From the NCBI GenBank assembly GCA_021432605.1, contig MU271146.1, positions 1,302,001 through 1,366,000 on the forward strand: 64,000 bases of DNA, read 5' to 3'. The position numbers were made by a program, and so were the translations under genes. Below, piece after piece: positions 35,684 to 45,654 of the stretch; positions within the stretch are counted from its first letter, which is position 1; each line of letters opens with the position of its first letter. A model generated the notes under the pieces. The model was not told where the DNA came from and did no database searches. It saw nothing but the letters and a program-made list of their open reading frames with translations. The stretch is from Coniochaeta sp. PMI_546 (Eukaryota > Ascomycota > Sordariomycetes > Coniochaetales > Coniochaetaceae).

Positions 35684-36796
35684 GCGGCCTATAACCACGA
35701 TCACGGACACCACCAAGCAGGAAGAGACCTTACAGCATTGCTGCGATGATCTAAGGAGCGTTAGATTTCTGTTGTACATACGGGGGCTTGGGCACATAGC
35801 GAGGCGAATGGAGTTCTTGCACATATTCCACACTGGGAAGGAAGCTTGTAGAGCTGGGTATCTTTGGATATACCAATATCAAAATAAAAAATCGAGAACC
35901 AACGGCGGGCCCAGGAGGTAGAATACCACAATGACTGAACGATGGTTGTTTAACTGCCTTTGTAGATCCAAGCTCTCGGGTGATGCTGCAGAGGATGACG
36001 AAGATCGTCCAAGAGTAACCAGCTGGTCAGTGCTCCCAGGTGTGCTTGCAATTAGCTACTGTGGGGCGGTAAGATGTTGACAGGGGCTGTCCTCGCATAA
36101 TTGACGACAGACCACGCAATAAAGCCAAAATCCAAAATGAACATCCCGGATCCAGTCGTTCAGGCCCTCCCGTTCTCCATTAATGCCTCCCTGGTCGTTT
36201 CCTTCATTGACTTGTGCTTTGTGTGAAACATCTTCAGTCTTTCCTAAAATCCGCGCTCTTGCCTGTTGTGCGGTTCTTTTCCTTGTTCCCCCTCATCGCA
36301 AGCTTGCCATGAGGTAGCCTTGGTGAATGTCACTCATTTCTTTGTTTTTTGTTTTCTTATTGGATGAAGTCTGTCTCCACGGCTGCATCCGCCCGCGTCT
36401 TTGCAGAACGTGACACAAACACATTCCCAACACCTAGCTCCCGCAGGCTCCCGAGACAGTCTCACACCTACGAACGATATTCGTTGTCTTACCTGTCACG
36501 CAGCTCGATCGATAGGCATTGGTGACTGGAGGTTTGGAAGGAAACAACAGGTACCTAGAGCCGCCGGACGGACTCTGGGTTCTTTGCTGAAGGAAGAAAA
36601 CGTTGCGCCGGCAGACCGTCGTCCAGCCTCTTCGTCTTCCCTTTCTTACAACTATGGACTCCGTGGAGCGCAACGTCTTTGCCGCTTCTTCGGGCTCATA
36701 GAATATCTCAACCCGCATCATGCCCGTTCCGGCTGAAAAGAACTGCTACTGATTGGCAGCAATCACGACGACTTCACTCCCTAACCCGACACCATC
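35684..36796. other. Intergenic, 1.1 kb
   Basis: 3' flank of the Zn2Cys6 gene and promoter/leader of the GAS2-domain gene, both on plus. The ORF at 36401-36736 has no recognisable content. Confidence 0.6.
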
Positions 36797-39700
36797 ATGA
36801 ACGATCCTCCCCTACTGCAACCGGCTCTAGGCCATCGCGCCGCTCGAGCCTCCCAGCTACGCTCTACTTCCGGCTCCCCCACACGACAACGACACTCGGA
36901 TGACCTACTCTCACGAATGACCCCCCGCACAGCTGTTGATGCCCTTCGAAATCCTTCCGGAGAGCTAAAACGATGTATGGATTCTGCTTCGCCATCGGAG
37001 CAAGCATTCGCTTTGAGAGTAGCAGTTGCATCCAAGAATATTCAGGAGTGGCTAGAGGAGCTCCTGGCTTGGCCATGGCCCACACACGATACCTCAGCCG
37101 GTTTCGAGAGACCGCCAGCAAAGAGGCGGAAACTTTTCGAGAGACCTACCTCAGACCCTAATCTGGATAACCAGGAACCAGAAGAACCATACGACAAGGC
37201 CTTCCTGGGCAGCCTTCTTGCCTCCGATGTTGCTAGGTACGAGAGGCGGATTCACGAAATCGAGCATGATATGGAGGATCTCAATGTCGAGGAGATAAAG
37301 AGCCACATTCTTCACAACCACATCATACCGCTTTCCCGGCCGGGTACCCCTATGTCGGACTCTCTGCGTGCTAGCACCATGTCAGCATCGGCCTACGCAC
37401 ATATGGACGACTTCACGGCTCTGATAACGGCAACCATCGTCCAAGCTCTTCCTAATCTGTCAAGGTTGACGCGACTTCTCAACAATTGGAGTATTCGACT
37501 GGTGGTAGTGCGGAAGAGCTCAAGCTTCTTGACAGCTTTGATGGATGCTGAAATCGCTCTGAAGGCCGGTTGGAAGGCTATGGATCCTCGGCCGGACATT
37601 GATCGTGGGGATGCCGACACAGCAAACGAAAAGGGGACAACAGGTTCTGTTTTGTCGCGTAGCGAGTTTGATATAATGAAGCTAGTAGTAGAGCGAAAGG
37701 TCGCCAAGGCGGGTCAATATCTTGATTTTATGCTGGACGCAGTGGAAGGCAGGGAAGATACCCTGCCTGAGGACTGGATCGACCGCATGGACTCTCTTGA
37801 ACAGGAGTTTGCGGAATGGGCCGCTGCTTGCGGAAGGACAATCAGAGAGGCCGAATGGGCCAAGATTGCCGGCGAGACTTGGGCGACCCGAACACGTTCA
37901 TCTACTGATGTCACGGGAGAAACCAATATAACTCCCGTAATGCCGCAGGAGGCTTCGCCAACTGTCGAGGAGCGCGGAGTTGACGCTATACCCGGGCCTG
38001 CGACTGGCAACGGCACACTCAGCAGGCTGGTTGGCACGGATCTCACCACGTTGGCTCACAGTCCTGATCTCGACGATGATTTCAAATTGAAGAAAGTGGA
38101 TGAATCCCTGGCTACCAGCGATGCATGTACGACGATCGATCCGCCGGTTATTATGGTGCATCCGGCAGCGGATGATTTCATTAGAATAGCCCGATCTGAT
38201 GAAGGCAAACGAAGTACTGCCTCTCCAGTGGTCGTGCCGGAGGAACAGAGCGCAGAAGAGACATCGAGGCCCGAACTGAACCAAGGGTCCGACAGTTCGA
38301 AGGACGGAGTGCCACGATTCGATAGCTTCGATGATACTGGATCATTTGTCGACCCCGATGCCCATCGACCCCTATCAGATGTCGACCTGCCTCACATTAT
38401 GCCAACTGCAGCAGATTCCACGGAAGCCTCTGCAACAATTGCAAGCTCTCCTACAAAGGCAACACGTACAGAGTTATCAGATGCTGTCGTAAAGCGACCT
38501 CGACCAGAGTTGTCCAATGGCTCTCAGCCATACGAGTTTGACGAGGAGAACTCGGGCATCGACTTTCCAGACTCCGAGTTTGCCGAGCCGGATCTTCCGG
38601 CCTTGCCGCGAGAGCGGCGAGGAAGCGAAGTATCTAACGCTTCAACTGTGATTCATGGTCCGCAAAGCGGATTTGCAGGCTTCTCCAGTGATCCTCTCGA
38701 TCATGGCACTCCGGATTATCGACACTTTCGCAATGTTGTATTGCCATCGACCGAAATCGACGATGTAGCCTTGGATGACGATGATGACTTGCCGAGCTCT
38801 CCGCCGGACTTCCGCTCCAGTACCCGATCACTATCAGTAAGCTTCAACGACATCCCGACGGTTGTTGAGGCTCCCGAGGAGGAAGAAACGCCGCCAGACA
38901 CACCGCTAGACGCATCGTTCGCCGTTGAGGATGAGCAAGTAGGGGAAGTCAGCCGTCATGACAGTCCAAGTAAGATGAGCATCACCAGTGCCGACGACCA
39001 GCTGCAGCAACAGATTAGCGAGATCCTGGACTCGATACCTGCTAGGATCCGATTGACATCAGAACCCTCGGCAATCAATCTTAATCCTCCAGATTTCAGC
39101 ATGCCGACAAGCCGTACCAAGGCAAAGCCGGATTCCTTTGCCCCCCGGAGCTACTCAAGCCTGTCGAATCGATCTTCTAGAGCGGGAACACCATCATTCA
39201 CATTGGCCCCGGCCAAGAACTTTCGCCCGCGTCACCAGAGGGGCAACCAAGAGATCAAGTTGTATCATCTTTCAAGGTCAAACGGCGAGCCTCCTATCAA
39301 GCTCTTCATCCGCTGCGTGGGCGACAATGGAGAGCGCGTCATGGTGCGAGTTGGAGGCGGGTGGGCGGATCTAGGCGAGTACCTAAAGGAATATGCTAGC
39401 CATCACGGACGCCGAGGCGGCGAAGCCAAAGTGGAGGTTAGGGACTTGCCGCGGATTTCCACCGCCAGCCGTGCCGGCTCCAGCCCTCCGAGCCGGCCTG
39501 CTTCCGCCATGGACATGAGCTCTCCAGTCACACCGCTCAATGTGCGCAAGGCGAGGCGGAGCATTGGTTCCAGTGCCGGGGACGACCTGAAGGTAGCCAG
39601 ACAGCCGCTGCCCAAAACCCCTCTTGCCAATACTGCGATAGCCGACAATAACACCCCCTCATCAAGCGACTCTTCGAGATCGCGGTCCAGCTCCCGTCTT

Positions 39701-40000
39701 AGTTGGACGGAAGAGGACAGCTCGCTCGGCATGGCGGGCCCGAAATCCAAACACATCGAGATGAGCGAGGAGAACAAGGCCTGGGTAGAGAGCGTCAAGG
39801 AAAAGGTCCGCATCGCTAGCGGCGATCAACGCGCGGCCCTCGCCAAGTCTCCTGCAGTCGTGGCCAGGGCGGCTACTCCTGACCCGAAGCTGTTACCTGA
39901 CGGAAAGTTTGGCGAATTGGGCAAGGTCGGCTCGACGAAGCGGTTGTTCCGGCGACAGGTTGGGCCGGGGACGGGGACCGGTATGGGGTCGGGTAAATAG
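36797..40000 (+). CDS. GAS2-domain microtubule-binding protein, KAR9-like
   Basis: Intronless gene for 1067 aa. The N-terminal part (about 50-350) is helical, with PLSRPGTPMSDSLRASTMS and NLSRLTRLLNNWSIRLVVVRK, and resembles the KAR9 family of cortical/spindle-positioning proteins. A long acidic disordered middle follows. Residues about 816-873 form a GAS2-related (GAR) domain: IKLYHLSRSNGEPPIKLFIR ending in VRVGGGWADLGEYLKEY, the signature of this microtubule-binding fold in spectraplakins. The C-terminus is Ser-rich and basic. The likely role is linking microtubules to cortex or spindle pole. I saw no clear S-x-I-P EB1-binding motif. The ATG at 36797 is the first in frame. It converges with the gamma-tubulin complex gene 420 bp away. 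The GAS2 call is firm, the KAR9 call less so. Confidence 0.85.
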   Translation: MNDPPLLQPALGHRAARASQLRSTSGSPTRQRHSDDLLSRMTPRTAVDALRNPSGELKRCMDSASPSEQAFALRVAVASKNIQEWLEELLAWPWPTHDTSAGFERPPAKRRKLFERPTSDPNLDNQEPEEPYDKAFLGSLLASDVARYERRIHEIEHDMEDLNVEEIKSHILHNHIIPLSRPGTPMSDSLRASTMSASAYAHMDDFTALITATIVQALPNLSRLTRLLNNWSIRLVVVRKSSSFLTALMDAEIALKAGWKAMDPRPDIDRGDADTANEKGTTGSVLSRSEFDIMKLVVERKVAKAGQYLDFMLDAVEGREDTLPEDWIDRMDSLEQEFAEWAAACGRTIREAEWAKIAGETWATRTRSSTDVTGETNITPVMPQEASPTVEERGVDAIPGPATGNGTLSRLVGTDLTTLAHSPDLDDDFKLKKVDESLATSDACTTIDPPVIMVHPAADDFIRIARSDEGKRSTASPVVVPEEQSAEETSRPELNQGSDSSKDGVPRFDSFDDTGSFVDPDAHRPLSDVDLPHIMPTAADSTEASATIASSPTKATRTELSDAVVKRPRPELSNGSQPYEFDEENSGIDFPDSEFAEPDLPALPRERRGSEVSNASTVIHGPQSGFAGFSSDPLDHGTPDYRHFRNVVLPSTEIDDVALDDDDDLPSSPPDFRSSTRSLSVSFNDIPTVVEAPEEEETPPDTPLDASFAVEDEQVGEVSRHDSPSKMSITSADDQLQQQISEILDSIPARIRLTSEPSAINLNPPDFSMPTSRTKAKPDSFAPRSYSSLSNRSSRAGTPSFTLAPAKNFRPRHQRGNQEIKLYHLSRSNGEPPIKLFIRCVGDNGERVMVRVGGGWADLGEYLKEYASHHGRRGGEAKVEVRDLPRISTASRAGSSPPSRPASAMDMSSPVTPLNVRKARRSIGSSAGDDLKVARQPLPKTPLANTAIADNNTPSSSDSSRSRSSSRLSWTEEDSSLGMAGPKSKHIEMSEENKAWVESVKEKVRIASGDQRAALAKSPAVVARAATPDPKLLPDGKFGELGKVGSTKRLFRRQVGPGTGTGMGSGK

Positions 40001-40420
40001 GGGTTGCCTTCGCTGCGTTGGCGTTGGCGTAGGCGTTGGTGTGCTTCGAGCGCTATCGGAAGAATTGATATGCATTGTGTTGGACGGAGGAACCGGGGAA
40101 CTCCCAGCAAGAAGGCGGGCCTGCATTTCATCGAGTTGTCTCACCTGTTGCGTTTTGGAAGCCCACGTGGCTGCTGCATTCACTGGAATACTTTCTTTTC
40201 CTCTCTTGTTATCCCTTGATCCTGAGCATTACATGGATGGACCTGTCATCAAATACCCATTTCCTATTTCAGCTACACCTTCTGGTTCTTTCACAATTGA
40301 AAACAGTTCACCTATGCCTACCGGACTCTCGAATAATCTGCTTTGACTAAACTTGGCATAACTGCGAGCATTACATTTGAAAAGAAGTCTTGCAGGACGG
40401 TAGGAGTCTGAAGGAAAGCG
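40001..40420. other. Convergent 3' intergenic region
   Basis: 420 bp between stop codons of the GAS2/KAR9-like gene and GCP5, expected to hold both 3' UTRs. No gene seen. Confidence 0.6.
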
Positions 40421-43167
40421 TCAATATATCATCTGACTGCCGGACTCTCTGATTCCAATCTCGAGCATCTCAGCAAGGATATCCCATTTGCCAGCAGCAG
40501 GACTGCGGGTAGCCCTCGCCACGCCTCTTAACCCGCCGCTAAGAAAGCGCAGGTGCTTCTCAAAGTCATCGTTGATGCTCTTCAGCGTCTCAGCATACGC
40601 CTTCTTAGGCTCAAGAATGGATTTATGGAACATGTCTTCCATGTCTGAGTCGGCCTCGGCCAGGTCATCGTCGTCTGCGCTTTTCTTTGGCCTGAAGGCA
40701 CGTGGCTTCATGGGCGAGGAGTTGACGGTCAGTCTTGATATCTCCTCCAGATCCTCCTTCTCCTTTGCCACCTCGGCGCGTTGAGTGTCTTCGAGTTTGA
40801 TGACTAGGTCTAGGACATCGAGGATGCAGTCCCGGAGCGGATTGAGTTTGGCGCCGAGGCAAGATTCGTCAATGACATTACTCGAGAATGCTGTATGGAT
40901 CTGGATCATCTCGTCTACGTCGAGCGCATTCCGTAAGTTTTCGTTCATGGCAATAGTGTGCGGCGCCAATACGAGAGAGGTGAGATAAGTTGATAATGTA
41001 TTGCAGAACCAGAGCAGTTTGGCTCTTATGAGACAGTAAAAGCCGTAGTTTTGCACCAGGTGGTCGGCGGAGATGCTGCTCCGTGCGACCCATTGCTTCT
41101 GAAGAGTCGACGTCCCTCGGCGAAGTTGCAGTACGAAAATAAATATACTCTGATACTTGGCGATGCTCGCCTCGGAGAGGATGAGTTGTACAGGCCAGTT
41201 CAGTCGATAGGTTAGGCGGATGGAAGGCAAGCTAACCCGGACTGAACTCCGAGACGTGATCCCACTATGAACTACGTCGCGAGGATCAACGTGAGCCGTA
41301 AGCCTGTAGGGGTCCGCATACCTAGAGAACGCTTCCTGAGCGATCTCCGTCAGGGTAAAGCGGTCACGCCAGCTGGGGTTAAGGGTGTCTAGGTGGCGGA
41401 ATAAAGGACCGGCAAGGCCGTCTAAGGCGGACAGATCGGCGCCAAAGTATATGTGTTGCAGAGAATCAAGGGCTTTGGACAGATTGCAGGACTCGAATAG
41501 CACCTGGCGCAAGGTTGCGGACGTTGCGTGATGCTTGCTCTGGATCCAGCCGCTGAAAGCCTCGTTGAACAGCTCTGCGAACGGAGAGAATTCTAACTCA
41601 TCGGATAAACAGACGGTGGCAAAATCCAGTGCTGGCTCTTTCCCGGTCCATTGCCTTTTAGCAGTCTCGTACCGCCCAAGATGCTTCAGGACGTTGACGC
41701 TCTTTCCGGTTGTGAATATCCTCTGCGTAGCCGGCTGGAGAAACTTGGGCGCATGAAGGACGCCATCCTGCGTCTGCCGAAGCTTGAACTGGCCGTCCCA
41801 TATGTTCTTCAAGGGCACCTTCGTGGGGGATTGGGAGATGAAGAACGTCTTATCGCCATCAACTAGTTTCCCATCCTCCATCCAAAGCCGTATTGGACGA
41901 AGATACACTTGGAAGCATTCGAAGAACATTTGCCCCAGAGAAGTATAGACGACATTGTTTCCACTCGCCTGAGCTGTCCCGGCAGCGTCGAAGAGTAGCT
42001 CAAGGTACCTGAAAGGGTACACATTGCGTTCCTGGTCGAGTTGTAGGACCAGTGTAGATAGAGCTGACAAGGTAGAAAATGAGTCTCTAAGCTCGGCAAG
42101 AATCCCAGTCAGACTGGCAACGACATCCTGCTTGGCAGAAATATATCTCGCTTGGACAAAGGAAAGTTGTTGATCGAATAAGAGGAGCTGCTTGCCAATG
42201 GCGTCTTGAATGACTTGTAACAGCGGTACCTGCTGTTCCGTCTTTAAAAATGTACGTAATGGCAGTAAGGTTCTGCCCCATTCCGCATAAGTTGTGATGA
42301 GAGCCTTGAAGGCGTCCCAAGACACGTTGGAGAGCTGGTAAGTCAGCACCGGATCATAGTTCCGGTCGAACAATGAAGTCGCATGGCCGCCGAGCATGAA
42401 CAGAACCTCCCGGAACACCTGTAAATCAGTCACAGGGGCCTTCTTCAGTCTTCCATTCTGGCTTAGAGGTGGATCGCCGTACCTCCATGCCTGGCTGCCG
42501 ATAACCTTAAGCAGCTCGTCCTCGCCGTTCTGCTGGATTATGAGGTCATCCCTGGCCCGCGGGTACCTATCGGCGCTGGAAAAGGAAGTGCCAAAAGAGC
42601 CGCTGGAAGTTTCTGACTGCACCTCGTCGAGTTCGCCGTCATCGGAACTGTCAGTGTAGTCTATGCTCGTCCACAATGCCCGCTCTTTGGCCCAATCGTC
42701 CTCTTTCGCGATTTCCTCCCACGTCAAGTGGCGCCCTGGTTCAGCGTCTGGTTCTTTCAGCAGCTCCAGGTCAATGAGGTTGGTCTTCTGTGTTGGCTGA
42801 TCGGCGAGTTGGAGGAGGAAATGCAGGATATCTGGTGTCCATTTGTCCGACTGTGCCTCCAGTGCGTCAAGTCGAGCGCGCAGGGCATCTGCCAGGCCGT
42901 CACGGCCCTGCACGCGGAACCTTTCTTCCCATCCGTCGAGTTGGTCTTTCACATCGAATTGATTTGTACGGAGGTTGGAATGATGGCGCAGACTGCGCAG
43001 GGAGGACTCGCGGTAAACGCTGAACTTTGGGTCAGACTGTGAAGCATGTGTTAACTGGCTGAAGCGGTGCACAGAAAAAAAAGAAAGGCCATCAGTACCT
43101 GAGAGACGGATGTGATAATGGTAATCAATTCATCCGTCAAAGATGACACCTCGGCGAGATATGCCAT
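40421..43167 (-). CDS. Gamma-tubulin complex component 5 (GCP5), Spc97/Spc98 family
   Basis: Subunit of the gamma-tubulin ring complex that nucleates microtubules at spindle pole bodies and septa. Proposed exons: 43167-43099 (23 codons, ending TSVSQ) and 43054-40421, 900 aa in total. The long frame has no upstream ATG before a stop, so an upstream exon is required. The N-terminal GCP domain holds FREVLFMLGGHATSLFDRNY and ALITTYAEWGRTLLPLRTF; the C-terminal gamma-tubulin-binding part holds LTYRLNWPVQLILSEASIAKY, IFIFVLQLRR, and FYCLIRAKLLWFCNTLSTYL. Best fit is GCP5 rather than GCP2/3, from length and a long linker between the two parts. The weak point is the 44-nt intron (43098-43055, acceptor CAG), short even for a fungus and without a clear branch site. 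Confidence 0.82.
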
Positions 43168-43626
43168 CGCGAGCACCTCTAGGGCCCTTCTGATGTGCTC
43201 GGAGTGGGGGAGACGCGACGTTGAAGGAAGACGCGCCTCGATTCCTGATAAGAGACGTCGGTGTCGCCTTATCAGATGACATCAGCCCCTTTTTTAATCC
43301 TTGGCACCGTTGCGGACACCAGCATGGGGTTGAAGAGATTTGGTTTTAGATCGGCGCGGCGAATCAGCCACCCTTGTCTTGCCGCATGGAGAACCCAGGT
43401 AGCATTCGTCAATACCTGTTAAATTCCCTATCCTGGCTCCAACACATCCAATCCATCAAAAAGCTTTCCGACGGTCGGCTCGCTGACCCCCTATTCCAGT
43501 CTCAATACTTGCTTCCAAGCCTGACATTCATTTCATTCTGTATTGATGGTGTAGAGATACAAAGAATAATCGGCAGGCCGACCATTGCGACACCTTTGCT
43601 CACGACCACAACCCTTCGTCGTCACC
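43168..43626. promoter_or_regulatory. Divergent promoter region, GCP5 / mannosyltransferase
   Basis: 459 bp between the start codons of GCP5 (minus) and the KRE2-type gene (plus). It must carry both promoters and leaders. No specific element recognised. Confidence 0.5.
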
Positions 43627-44977
43627 ATGGCTATCGCACGGCCAGTCAGGGCCCTTGGGGTGGCAGCGATCTTAATGTGGTGTTTCTTCCTCTATCAGAT
43701 CTTCAAGCCCGGCACATCGACATCGCAATCCCCAGAAATAATCAGCGATGAAAGAGATCCCAATCTCGATCGTAAGTCCCACCCTCTGCTGACACCGCCA
43801 TCTGAGGTAGGTCGCGTGACTGACAGGAGCCGTTCTGAACAGCTACGGGCGAGCCAGAAGGCCTTTTACATCGCGCATCAGAACTTTATGCACCAGGGAT
43901 TCAGAACTCAGCGCGCATCAACGCGACCCTTCTAGCACTAGTACGAAACGAGGAGCTGGACGGCATGCTCCAGGCCATGCACGATCTCGAGCGAACATGG
44001 AACCACAAGTTCAACTACCCATGGACCTTCTTCAACGATGTCCCCTTCAGCGAAGAGTTCAAGAGGAAGACCCGCGCAGCCACCAAGGCTGAGTGCAACT
44101 ACGAGATAATCCCGAAGGAGCACTGGGAGAAGCCAGCGTGGATCAACGACGATCTCTACGAAGAATCCGTCAAGGTCTTGCAAGAAAACGAAATTCAATA
44201 CGCCGATAAGATATCCTACCACCAGATGTGTCGGTGGAACAGCGGCATGTTCTACAAGCATCCGGCCCTTGCCAACACTCAGTACTACTGGCGAGTCGAG
44301 CCGAAAGTGCACTTCTTCTGCGACGTCGACTACGACGTCTTCCGCTTCATGCAGGACAACAACAAAACGTATGGCTTCACCATCAACCTGTACGACGCCC
44401 CCGCCTCGATTACGACTCTCTGGCCCGAGACGATCAAGTTTATGGCAGACCACCCGGAGTACCTGCACGAGAACGGCGCCATGGCATGGCTGACGGACGC
44501 CATCCGCCGGCCGGAACACAACAGAAAGGCAAACGGTTACTCGACCTGCCACTTTTGGAGCAACTTTGAAATTGCCGACATGGGCTTTTGGAGGAGCAAG
44601 GCCTACGAGGATTACTTCAACCACCTCGACCGTGCAGGCGGATTCTTCTACGAAAGATGGGGCGATGCACCGGTCCATAGCATTGCTCTCGGACTGTTCG
44701 AGGACAAACACAGGATTCACTGGTGAGTTGCTTCGACCCANNNNNNNNNNNNNNNNNNNNNNNNNNNNNNNNNNNNNNNNNNNNNATGTGAATTGCGCGC
44801 TCTAACTTCTTTCTCTCAAGGTTCCGCGACATCGGCTACCAGCATATTCCCTACTTCAACTGCCCCAACTCGCCCAAGTGCAAGGGCTGCGTCACCGGCC
44901 GTTTCACCGATGGCCAGTCATGGCTGAACAAAGAGGACTGCAGGCCCAACTGGTTCAAGTACGTTGGCATGGGCTGA
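43627..44977 (+). CDS. Golgi alpha-1,2-mannosyltransferase, KRE2/MNT1 (GT15) family
   Basis: Transfers mannose from GDP-mannose to O- and N-linked glycans in the Golgi. Exons 43627-43771, 43843-44722 and 44821-44977, giving 393 aa, the usual size. A type II signal anchor lies at about residues 9-26 (ALGVAAILMWCFFLYQIF). The GT15 catalytic domain begins at NATLLALVRNEELDGMLQAM and shows all expected motifs: TWNHKFNYPWTFFND, YYWRVEPKVHFFCDVDYDVF, and CHFWSNFEIADMGFWRS with the proposed catalytic Glu. Exon 3 encodes FRDIGYQHIPYFNCP and the Cys-rich C-terminus. The acceptor at 43840-43842 is chosen because the nearer AG at about 43826 would bring a stop into frame. The second intron contains a 45-base assembly gap, which does not touch coding sequence. 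Specific member (KRE2, KTR) not assigned. Confidence 0.92.
44741..44785. other. Assembly gap (45 N)
   Basis: Forty-five N inside intron 2 of the mannosyltransferase gene; the true intron length is unknown. Confidence 0.99.
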
Positions 44978-45654
44978 GGGTCTTTCTCCCGCGGCAACGT
45001 CAGGAGTTGGCTGCTGTATCGATACTATAGAAAGGAAACTGAATCTAGGCTGGCAATGTGGGGCAGGGGCGGTGTTTGGCGTAGACTTGGGTCTTTCAAA
45101 ATCTGCTATCTAGATTCATACCGGCCTCGGGGAGAGCTGGAGGCTTCTCTCCGGTTTAACGTCCGGTGCATTCGTGAGAAAAGTCGGATGAACGCGTGAG
45201 GGCATGTACCGAGAGTACACGTGCCGTTGATAGGCCCCTTGTCCTTGGTTGGTGTTACTAGCCATGGGAGCTGGTCGGCTTATACAGTCTGTATTCATGT
45301 AATAACATTAGGACTGTCTTGTCTTCTTTGCACCTCTCGTCACAGCAACCCAGCCGGATGAGTTTTGGATGCAACGACAAGTGTGTCGTGGTCAGTCGTC
45401 TTGGGGTGATAAAACTCTGCCAAGGTATAGTCGTCCTTGATATCATGGAGTCCACGCAACGCTAAAGCAACAAATGCACACGTCCTACATTGTGTGAGGT
45501 ACATGCTCAGCTCGCGGAAAGTATCAGGGTCGCCGACCAAAAGAAGCGTATTTATCCATAAACTGCTTATCTACTCAAAATAGGGCTATCAGCCTGGTGA
45601 ATTAAACATTAGCCTCAGCCTTAGCAGCCTGCTCCTCCCACAAAAGTGCGGCGT
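44978..45654. other. Convergent 3' intergenic region
   Basis: 677 bp between the stop codons of the mannosyltransferase and glycogenin genes. Contains only short ORFs; expected to hold both 3' UTRs. Confidence 0.6.
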
